A stretch of DNA of 12,202 nucleotides from Pseudomonadota bacterium (GTDB lineage Bacteria; Pseudomonadota; Gammaproteobacteria; Acidiferrobacterales; Acidiferrobacteraceae). Under the pieces are notes generated by a model. That model had not been told where the DNA came from, ran no database searches, and was given only the letters and a program-made list of their open reading frames with translations. The position numbers and the translations under genes were made by a program. Positions within the stretch are counted from its first letter, which is position 1, and each line of letters begins with the position of its first letter. The stretch covers positions 1 to 12,202 of the forward strand of contig JAJYPQ010000080.1 in the NCBI GenBank assembly GCA_021795255.1. Reading direction: 5' to 3'. Below, one piece after another: positions 7,184 through 12,202 of the stretch.

Positions 7184-8054
7184 CCCCAAAAAACGGCAGT
7201 TGATCGCTCCCGTCCCCCTCTATCCGGGCGCCAATAAGGCAGCCGGATAGGTTCGTCCTCGGAGGAATTTCACAAACGCGCGTCGCAAGATGAGGGCCAG
7301 CCGCTTGGCGTCCGTCAACTGCAGTGGATTTGAGTGAACCGAGGAAGGCCGCGAGACGCGTCAGTACAAGCTGAACTGTCGCCTGTTTCGCGTGTTGACT
7401 TGTGATGGTGAGCGTGGTCTGACCCCCGTGTTGGGTCTTCGTGGCGACCCCGTGGAGTAAGAGCGGTCGACTAGTAATCGCTTCATGGTGTTTGTGGGGA
7501 TTAGCGAGGCGCACAAACAGATTCCACCGGTTGGTGACAAGGGCGACCATGCTGTCGGTTGAACCACGCCCATCCCGCCGATTCGTCGATGCGCGCCAAG
7601 GCCCTACGGGCCGCATCCTCCGACACGAGCTTGTCGACCCCCAGGAGCTCCGGATGAATGCTGTCCTCACGGAGGCCGGTGATGTGCGCATCGCCTTGCG
7701 TGCACAGCAAGCGATGGTGACCGGCCAGGATCGACAAGAGGTGTGGCGAGCACCGCCCGCTTGTCAGAAGCGTTGTTACTGACGTAATGGAGTGGGCAGT
7801 CCTTCACCCAGGCATCGAATACGCCGCTTACCCTCAGGAAGTCGATGAAGAAGGGCAATTGCCCCAAGGGGGGTGACCGCGGCCGCCGGGTCCCACTCGA
7901 TGTGGACACGGCCTCCGAAGGTGTCCACCGCAACCGGTTTTTGGGCCTTCAGGGCCTTCCGTTTTGCGTAACCCTGGGGGAGTCCTCCACGCTCATCAAA
8001 ACCGCCGCAAACTGGCGCCGGGATTAGCTTTGACCGGCTAGGAAGCGAAGTCAA
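7176..8054 (-). pseudogene. IS1380-family transposase, frameshifted and internally deleted
   Basis: Reading down the minus strand, four pieces in different frames line up with an IS1380 transposase. The first piece ends HIEWDPAAAVTPLG. The second is LPFFIDFLRVSGVFDAWVKD and then CPLHYVSNNASDKRAVLATP. The third runs from LSILAGHHR through HPELLGVDKLVSEDAARRAL to DESAGWAWF. The last is RWNLFVRLANPHKHHEAITS then RPLLLHGVATKTQHGGQTTL, the C-terminal part. The first frameshift falls in the homopolymers at 7862-7873 and the second near 7736-7742. Near 7550 the N-terminal part jumps straight to the C-terminal part, so roughly half of the protein, including the catalytic centre, is gone. The apparent TTG start at 8054 lies inside the inverted repeat. 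No functional product is expected. Confidence 0.8.
7184..7203 (+). repeat. IS1380 terminal inverted repeat (transposase 3' side)
   Basis: The sequence CCCCAAAAAACGGCAGTTGA pairs with the opposite end of the element. Over AAAAA(C/T)(G/C)GCAGTTGA the two ends match at 13 of 15 positions. Confidence 0.7.
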
Positions 8055-8068
8055 CTGCGATTTTTAGG
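8051..8068 (-). repeat. IS1380 terminal inverted repeat (transposase 5' side)
   Basis: On the minus strand this reads CCTAAAAATCGCAGTTGA, the partner of the repeat at 7184-7203. It ends 13 bp before the stop codon of the neighbouring hipA gene, so the insertion did not cut that gene. Confidence 0.7.
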
Positions 8069-8081
8069 TTGAAGCTAATGT

Positions 8082-9419
8082 CTACCGGCACTGGTGGTCA
8101 ACTGTGCGGCCACGCCCCGCTCGCGACGAAGAGAGACCAGGCGCCGCGTGCGCCACGAGGGTCGACAGGGTCGCAAGCGGGATCGCTTCTCTGAGGAGGG
8201 CGCGGTCGGCTGCGCACACCCGCGCCTCCCGAAACACATCTTCGGCGGCCGCGCCCATAGCCGCCCAGGTGCGAGTGACCAGGGCCTGGACCTCATCGAG
8301 GGGCCGCGCGAAGAGACGACTGATGGCCGGCACGAAATGGGGGGTTAGGGCTTGGCGGGGGTCGGGGAAACCGGCAAGGCGCGTGGCAAAGGGGGGGTTT
8401 CCGGTGACCGGAACCAGATCGTAGACCGGGGTGAGACCCCATGCGTTGTGGGCATCCAACTGCATGGCGGTGTTGCCGAGATGGTTGTCGGCGTCCTGGA
8501 TACCGGCCATGAAGGCGACTCGACGGATCCATTCGTGATGCTCGCCCACTGGGGTCTTCAAGGCGCCGAGAACACGATCGACCTCGCGGGCATCGACGTC
8601 ACTGCGGCGGGTCCCGACATTATCGATACCCGTGAGGGTCCGGAGGCTCAAGTTGTGCGCGCGGTGCTGGCGAGACCGATCGTAGCGTTCGACCAGGAGC
8701 ACATCTGCCCCGGATTCGGGCAGGGTGACCACCGAGCTCGCCGGGACACAGAGCCCGGCGGCGGCCGCCAGGCGCAAGGTGGCGTGCTCCACCCGCGCAA
8801 GACTCGTGTACGGGTCCCCGGGGAGGTTGAATTTGGCGACAAAGTAACGACCGCCCAGGCAGACCGAGGCCTTGGGCCGGGCGCCGCCGAGGCTTGTGAG
8901 GGCATAGAACGTAGTCGGCGTAAGAAGGTCCGTCTCAAGGGACGGCCAGCCCGCGAGCTGCGCTTGTATTGCCTCGAGTTCCGCAAGACGGGTCAAATCG
9001 CGTTCGTCGGTCCGCTCGGGACCGTATGGGCGAAAGAGGAGTCCCGCATGCGCTCGACGTCCGAAGGTCGCAAGCTGTTCCAAGGCGTCGCGATCTTGGA
9101 AACCAGGATCATGGCGCGCAAGAAGCCCTATGCCAAAGTGGCCAGGCAGCGCGTCTTGAAACACATCGAACAGGCGGTCCTGACCGGGGGGGTCGAAGAA
9201 CGCGCCGGGCGCTTGCGTACGGTAATCGAGATGCAGGGGATCGAGTGGTGGCCCGTCATAGTCACGCCGATACACAAACCGCCCCCGGTGGGGCCCCTTG
9301 GTATGCAGGAAGCCCGCGTTCTGCCAGTGTCGCCCATTGGTATCGCCCGGAAAATCGGGATTCCAGAGCGAAACAAGCAATCCTTCGGGCCGAGCCGTGC
9401 GTGATGGATGGGAGATCAT
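8082..9419 (-). CDS. hipA: HipA-family serine/threonine kinase, second copy
   Basis: The product (445 residues) has the HipA layout. An N-terminal small domain (about 1-110, with FDVFQDALPGHFG at 84-96) is followed by a kinase domain. The Gly-rich loop SLGGARPKA (176-184) puts S176 at the place of the autophosphorylated Ser150 of E. coli HipA. K196 in YFVAKF is the likely ATP lysine. ADNHLGN carries catalytic D311 and N316, and PVYDL carries the metal-binding D334. Other HipA proteins usually have Lys before the Asn (HxKN); here it is Gly. HipA kinases phosphorylate cytoplasmic targets such as glutamyl-tRNA synthetase and arrest growth until balanced by HipB. The ATG (9419) overlaps the stop of the upstream hipA as ATGA, so translation is coupled. 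It is a divergent paralogue of that gene, and its target and toxicity are unknown. The IS1380 remnant starts just after its stop. Confidence 0.88.
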   Translation of the reverse strand: MISHPSRTARPEGLLVSLWNPDFPGDTNGRHWQNAGFLHTKGPHRGRFVYRRDYDGPPLDPLHLDYRTQAPGAFFDPPGQDRLFDVFQDALPGHFGIGLLARHDPGFQDRDALEQLATFGRRAHAGLLFRPYGPERTDERDLTRLAELEAIQAQLAGWPSLETDLLTPTTFYALTSLGGARPKASVCLGGRYFVAKFNLPGDPYTSLARVEHATLRLAAAAGLCVPASSVVTLPESGADVLLVERYDRSRQHRAHNLSLRTLTGIDNVGTRRSDVDAREVDRVLGALKTPVGEHHEWIRRVAFMAGIQDADNHLGNTAMQLDAHNAWGLTPVYDLVPVTGNPPFATRLAGFPDPRQALTPHFVPAISRLFARPLDEVQALVTRTWAAMGAAAEDVFREARVCAADRALLREAIPLATLSTLVAHAAPGLSSSRAGRGRTVDHQCR

Positions 9420-10702
9420 GGAGGTACCCCCGTCTCTTCCGGTATCGAAACCGCCCTCAACGCCGAACCGTTCACCACCCGCAACCGTTCTTCCAGATCG
9501 GGGGCATACCGAGATCGTTCATGGACCGAAATCCCCTCCTGGGCAAAGACCTCGTCCCAACGCTTCACGGCACCGACAACCTCCGCGCGGATCGCGTGCG
9601 CCTGCGCAGGCGATAACCCACAGTCCGCCCCTAGGTCTACCAGAGCGGCCCGCGATGGCCGGGTGCCACTCGTTCCACCAAAACTTAAGACGTGGTCGGC
9701 TCTTTGGAAAACGTCGGGGGCTAAATCAAAAGCGGGTGCCAAACGATAGCCGTGGCCATCGTGGCGCATCAAGATGTTTTTCAGGTGATCGTCGGTATGA
9801 CCTAACACCGCATGAAAAACGATACGCCGATAGAGCGCCATCAAATCTCTGTCGGGGACGTCGCTCACTCGGCGGACCACGTCGGCTACGCGCATATAGC
9901 TTTCGTTGTAGTACCCGTCGACCCCCATCAGGCTCTGTAGGGAAATTTGGTGATAATGCCCGTGGTCGCTCACGTCGAATCGACGGGACAGGAGGATCGG
10001 GCGAGAGCCACACAGAACCACCCGTGACTCAGGGGTCTCGATACCCGCTTCCCGTGCTAAAGCCAGACTCGCCGCCTCAACTCGTACCATATCCACACCA
10101 ACCGGGTCCTTGGCTGAGGGAAATTTGGCAATATAAAAGACGGTATCGTCCCGCACCAAAGCCTTGGGGCGCACGCCGCCTGGAGAACTGCCCGCTTGCA
10201 ACAAAGGTCTGATGACGGGGTCGGACGGTAAGGCTCCCGATTGTTCGTAGCGTTCCGCAGCCTGCACAAGGAACTCAAGATCCCGAAAGGCCGCGGAGGT
10301 ATCTTTTCGAGGCGGCGCCCCTTTGTGTTCTCCAAAAGATAAGGCCCCCAAACCCTCTCCACCCAAAACGCGCAGGAGATCCGGGACTCTCTGGTGGGAG
10401 GAGGGGAGATCATGACGACGAACCAAGAGAGCGCGCCCCCATTCGTCTGGCAAGGCGTCTTCAAAGACGCCATGAACCCCGGCCCGCAAACGGTGTGCCT
10501 CGAACACCTCGGGCGATAGGGGAAGATGGAGCGGATCGAGTGGAAAGGCCCCCGCCTCCGCTAAATAGCGAGGGTCGTACCGGAAAGCCCCCACCAGCCC
10601 GCCATGAAGGGGATCGGGGGCCTTCACGCGCACCGTACCGACCCGCTGTTGCCGTCCTGCGGGGTTTTGTTTCCACACGAGAATCTGCTGAAAATGGGTC
10701 AT
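9416..10702 (-). CDS. hipA: HipA-family serine/threonine kinase, first copy
   Basis: The product (428 residues from the ATG at 10702) is a full-length HipA kinase; E. coli HipA is about 440. The N-terminal domain includes HGVFEDALPDEWGRALL (77-93). The Gly-rich loop SSPGGVRPKA (172-181) puts S173 at the E. coli Ser150 position. K193 in YIAKF is the ATP lysine. HTDDHLKN gives catalytic D304 and N309, and LAPAFD gives the metal-binding D326. These lie close to E. coli D309, N314 and D332, so the enzyme looks active. The ATG shares one base with the hipB stop (TGATG), with GTG at 10705 as an alternative, which argues for coupled translation from hipB. HipA toxins phosphorylate tRNA-synthetase-type targets and are held by HipB, which also represses the operon. 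The gene is followed without a gap by a second hipA. Confidence 0.92.
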   Translation of the reverse strand: MTHFQQILVWKQNPAGRQQRVGTVRVKAPDPLHGGLVGAFRYDPRYLAEAGAFPLDPLHLPLSPEVFEAHRLRAGVHGVFEDALPDEWGRALLVRRHDLPSSHQRVPDLLRVLGGEGLGALSFGEHKGAPPRKDTSAAFRDLEFLVQAAERYEQSGALPSDPVIRPLLQAGSSPGGVRPKALVRDDTVFYIAKFPSAKDPVGVDMVRVEAASLALAREAGIETPESRVVLCGSRPILLSRRFDVSDHGHYHQISLQSLMGVDGYYNESYMRVADVVRRVSDVPDRDLMALYRRIVFHAVLGHTDDHLKNILMRHDGHGYRLAPAFDLAPDVFQRADHVLSFGGTSGTRPSRAALVDLGADCGLSPAQAHAIRAEVVGAVKRWDEVFAQEGISVHERSRYAPDLEERLRVVNGSALRAVSIPEETGVPP

Positions 10703-11007
10703 CACGCCCCCGCGCGCGGTTTGCGCACACGACGCCGGTCGATCCCTTCCGAAAAAAGGGAGGGTTCAAGCGCGGCATTCAGGGCTGGCAACACCTGGCA
10801 GAGAGCCAGAACACGGATCCAGTGCCCGACAGCGGTGCCAGGACAACCGGACTCTATGCGTCGATAGGCAGACACCGAAAGGCCAAGCCGCGCCGCAGTC
10901 TGGGCCTGCGTTTCTTGCCGCTCGATACGGCGCGCGCGCACCCCCTCTCCCCATTGCTTCAAGGAGGCGCCTTCGGAAAAGGAGGGTGGCGAATTAAAAA
11001 CCTTCAT
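10702..11007 (-). CDS. hipB: HipB-like XRE-family antitoxin and probable autorepressor
   Basis: This is a 101-residue protein with one helix-turn-helix of the Cro/CI (XRE) type at about 22-60. The recognition region reads TAARLGLSVSAYRRIESG. A basic tail (RRRVRKPRAG) ends the protein. Position and size fit HipB: it would neutralise the HipA kinases encoded downstream and bind operator DNA in front of its own gene. The frame is open further upstream, but the ATG at 11007 is preferred: the homology-like part begins after it, and a perfect extended -10 box ends 8 bases before it. No Shine-Dalgarno is present in front, consistent with leaderless initiation. A TTG further in (codon 16) is a weaker alternative. 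The stop overlaps the next start. Which of the two kinases it controls, or whether it controls both, cannot be told from the sequence. Confidence 0.85.
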   Translation of the reverse strand: MKVFNSPPSFSEGASLKQWGEGVRARRIERQETQAQTAARLGLSVSAYRRIESGCPGTAVGHWIRVLALCQVLPALNAALEPSLFSEGIDRRRVRKPRAGA

Positions 11008-11014
11008 ATGAACA

Positions 11015-11043
11015 ATTATAGCATACAGCCCCTCCGGTTTCAC
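11015..11043 (-). promoter_or_regulatory. Extended -10 promoter of hipB, probably leaderless
   Basis: On the minus strand TGCTATAAT (-10 hexamer at 11020-11015) is a perfect extended -10. Seventeen bases upstream lies GTGAAA (11043-11038), a 4/6 match to TTGACA. Normal spacing puts transcription start at about 11008, next to the hipB ATG at 11007, so the mRNA would have almost no 5' leader. Confidence 0.65.
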
Positions 11044-11272
11044 TGCAGATGGGAGGCTAGGGACCGGAAACGGGCGCCCCGACCCTGTTCGAGGCGTTCG
11101 CGTACGCGTACGAACCGTTAGCAAGCGTTCGCAAGCGTTCGGGGTGGCGTTCGGCGAACGGTGCGAACGCCCTCCTGAACGCCGGGCGTGCCGCGGTGAT
11201 CCCTATCCGGTGGACGGGTCCCTACTGGTTTAGGGACCGCAGTCTTCCCGTTCCATCAGACCTACCCAAACC
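11044..11272. other. Intergenic region between hipB and the ISL3 element
   Basis: No gene is seen here. Apart from the CGTTCG/CGAACG cluster at 11095-11171 I found only partial further copies of the motif (GAACGCC at 11177-11183) and no other recognisable element. Confidence 0.5.
11095..11171. repeat. Cluster of CGTTCG/CGAACG motifs upstream of hipB
   Basis: The hexamer CGTTCG occurs at 11095, 11126, 11136 and 11148, and its reverse complement CGAACG at 11155 and 11164. Within the cluster are a perfect tandem of GCAAGCGTTC (11121-11140), a palindrome CGTTCG-G-CGAACG (11148-11160), an inverted repeat GGCGTTCG/CGAACGCC (11146-11153 and 11164-11171), and GTTCG/CGAAC arms around a 10-bp core (11096-11115). 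It begins about 50 bp upstream of the hipB -35 element, so it could be a multi-site operator for HipB or another regulator. Confidence 0.6.
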
Positions 11273-11298
11273 GGCTCTTTCGCACAAAGTGTGTGTAG
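11273..11298 (+). repeat. Putative left terminal repeat of the ISL3 element
   Basis: It starts GGCTCTTTCGCACAAAGTGT and lies 10 bp before the stop codon of the small minus-strand gene. The call rests on the typical family start and position; its partner repeat is not in the window. Confidence 0.45.
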
Positions 11299-11307
11299 TC
11301 GGCGTGG

Positions 11308-11580
11308 TTAATCGAGGCTTTTGAGGAAGAGTTTTCTTCCGACTTTGACGCAGCGTTTCACCTTGGCTTGTCCCTCGGGGGTCGGCATGAGGTGACCGCA
11401 CTGCCGGCAGCGATCGAGTTCCACGCGGTAGACATCGACGCGTCGGCCGGCGAGTCGGCCCGTCAGATCGACCGGATAGGTGGCGATCTGGCGTTTGAGC
11501 GAAGGGCTTGAACACCGTTCGCAGAGACGCGGGGCGGCGTGCGGGTCTTTGCGCTTGAAGAAGGAAAGCCAGGTTCCCAT
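11308..11580 (-). CDS. Small zinc-ribbon protein carried inside the ISL3 element
   Basis: The 90-residue product has two cysteine pairs, CERC (C20/C23) and CRQCG (C58/C61), which would hold one zinc ion. The spacing and the phrase VYRVELDRCRQCGHLMPTPE resemble YgiT/MqsA-type zinc fingers. MqsA-like domains often sit in antitoxins, but there is no separate DNA-binding helix-turn-helix and no toxin gene beside it, so an antitoxin call would be unsafe. The rest is basic (KVKRCVKVGRKLFLKSL at the C-terminus), compatible with nucleic-acid binding. It is transcribed away from the ISL3 transposase, only 41 bp separating the starts, and ends about 10 bp inside the terminal repeat, so it travels with the element. 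The Shine-Dalgarno is weak. The opposite strand also has an open frame, but only this frame has paired CxxC motifs. Confidence 0.6.
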   Translation of the reverse strand: MGTWLSFFKRKDPHAAPRLCERCSSPSLKRQIATYPVDLTGRLAGRRVDVYRVELDRCRQCGHLMPTPEGQAKVKRCVKVGRKLFLKSLD

Positions 11581-11621
11581 ACTCGGATTTTCTCAGAACC
11601 AAATGATCTACGCACCTCGCC

Positions 11622-12202
11622 TTGAAGACGCTCTTGAACCGCGTGGAACCCATGAAGGGCTTTGTCTATGAATCGAGCCGTATTCGCCCGGCCAGCAAAG
11701 CACGCAGAGGGGGCTTATCGGCCACACCCTCGATCGAGATTGGGCTACGCGCCTATCAAAGCCGGCAGGGCCACTGCTCGCAGTGCCGGCGCCCCGCGCC
11801 GGGCTATGACACCCTTTCTACGCGACGCTTTCAGTTCGTGCCGCTGTGGGGCATGCCGACCTGGTTCCTGTACGCGCCCCGGCGGTTTACATGCGACACG
11901 TGCGGTATTCACGTCGAGTATCTGCCGCGGGCCCTGGGTAAGCGCCCCGTCACGCAGAGCTTCGCCTGGGTCCTCGCCAGCTGGGCCAAGCTGCTGAGTT
12001 GGCAGGTGGTCTCCCGGCGCTTTGAGACCCAAGGGATAAGCGTCTTTCTCGGTTGCGATGGCGGTGATCTGGGGCCGCGAACGCCTGGACCTCACCGGCC
12101 TCTCGGCCGTAGGCGGTGACGAGATCTATTGGAAGAAGGGTAAGTTCTTGACGCTCGTGTATCAGATCAACGAGGGCATGAAGCGGCTCTTGTTTGTCGT
12201 CG
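11622..12202 (+). pseudogene. ISL3-family transposase, frameshifted, 3' end outside window
   Basis: The frame begins at TTG (11622) with LKTLLNRVEPMKGFVYESSR, matching the usual MKTLLNRV start of a subgroup of ISL3 transposases; ATG at 11652 is the next option. A zinc ribbon follows (C52/C55 and C91/C94), then the helix-turn-helix stretch SFAWVLASWAKLLSWQVV. Near 12040-12052 the reading frame must shift: the first frame runs into nonsense (GCDGGDLGPRT), while the +1 frame gives VAMAVIWGRERLDLTGLSAV, then GGDEIYWKKG and KFLTLVYQINEGMKRLLFVV, the start of the catalytic domain with a candidate first Asp in GGDE. One extra base or two missing bases would explain it. Without correction the product is a DNA-binding fragment of about 165 residues. 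A programmed shift is possible but not expected in this family. Confidence 0.75.

Larger units (their letters stand above)
7184..8068 (-). mobile_element. Internally deleted IS1380-family element
   Basis: Both ends carry matching terminal inverted repeats (7184-7203, and 8051-8068 on the opposite strand). Between them lie pieces of an IS1380-type transposase on the minus strand. The copy is only about 0.9 kb, whereas intact family members are about 1.6-1.7 kb. The part encoding the central catalytic region is missing, so the element is defective in itself but keeps the ends a related transposase could act on. Its right edge lies 13 bp beyond the hipA stop at 8082. I could not find a convincing target duplication. 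Confidence 0.75.
11273..12202 (+). mobile_element. ISL3-family element, right end outside window
   Basis: The element appears to begin at GGCTCTTTCGCACAAAGTGT (11273), which resembles the GGCTCTTT-type ends of ISL3 elements. It then carries a small minus-strand zinc-ribbon gene and a plus-strand ISL3 transposase that leaves the window. The transposase is frameshifted in the window, so this copy is probably not autonomous. The other terminal repeat and the target duplication (usually 8 bp in this family) would lie to the right. Confidence 0.65.

Noticed and set aside
8352..9404. Long plus-strand open frame of 350 codons
   Set aside because: It lies opposite the HipA reading frame, which has all catalytic motifs. 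The plus frame shows no recognisable motif and is an artefact of high GC.
9298..10212. Plus-strand frame of 304 codons across both hipA genes
   Set aside because: It is antisense to two well-supported HipA kinases, with Pro/Arg/Ser-rich composition typical of an antisense shadow.
11121..11140. Tandem GCAAGCGTTC as part of a CRISPR array
   Set aside because: There are only two adjacent copies with no spacers. It fits an operator-like repeat cluster instead.
11308..11580. MqsA-type antitoxin
   Set aside because: It has a zinc-finger resemblance only. The DNA-binding C-terminal domain and an adjacent MqsR-like toxin are missing.
11222..11653. Longer minus-strand frame overlapping the small zinc-ribbon gene
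   Set aside because: Its product is low-complexity and rich in Arg, Pro and Ser without domain features; the overlapping 90-residue frame has ordered CxxC pairs.

Overview
The window is high-GC bacterial DNA, and its gene families (type VI secretion ClpV, DUF2169, HipA/HipB, IS1380, ISL3 and IS3-like elements) point to a proteobacterium, most likely a gammaproteobacterium. I cannot name the species from sequence alone. It is an accessory region: short functional modules separated by damaged insertion sequences.

Left part (1-1209): the 3' part of an IS3-type orfA enters from outside the window and overlaps the start of orfB. The orfB sequence is abandoned after about 70 codons. An unrecognised in-frame tail and a gene-poor stretch with a likely terminator follow.

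Centre (1240-6898, + strand): four close-packed genes. These are an unrecognised multi-pass membrane protein with an internal duplication, a full-length T6SS sheath-recycling ATPase ClpV/TssH, a DUF2169 protein, and a beta-ketoacyl-synthase-fold (thiolase-like) protein whose start overlaps the DUF2169 stop. ClpV disassembles the contracted sheath. DUF2169 and KAS-like genes are usually T6SS accessory genes linked to VgrG/PAAR effector loading. No VgrG, PAAR, Hcp, sheath, baseplate or membrane-complex gene lies in the window, so this is either the edge of a larger T6SS locus or an orphan satellite module.

Right part (6899-12202): an internally deleted, frameshifted IS1380 copy with both terminal inverted repeats still visible (about 7184-8068). 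Next, on the minus strand, is a translationally coupled three-gene hipB-hipA-hipA operon (11007 down to 8082) encoding one XRE antitoxin and two full-length HipA-type kinases. Its promoter has a perfect extended -10 placed so that the mRNA would be leaderless, and a cluster of CGTTCG/CGAACG motifs lies just upstream. The window ends in an ISL3-family element that starts at about 11273, carries a small divergent zinc-ribbon gene, and has a frameshifted transposase running off the right edge.

The most unusual items are the double-HipA operon with its leaderless promoter and motif cluster, the ISL3 passenger gene, the duplicated membrane protein next to clpV, and the basic insertion inside the second ATPase domain of ClpV.
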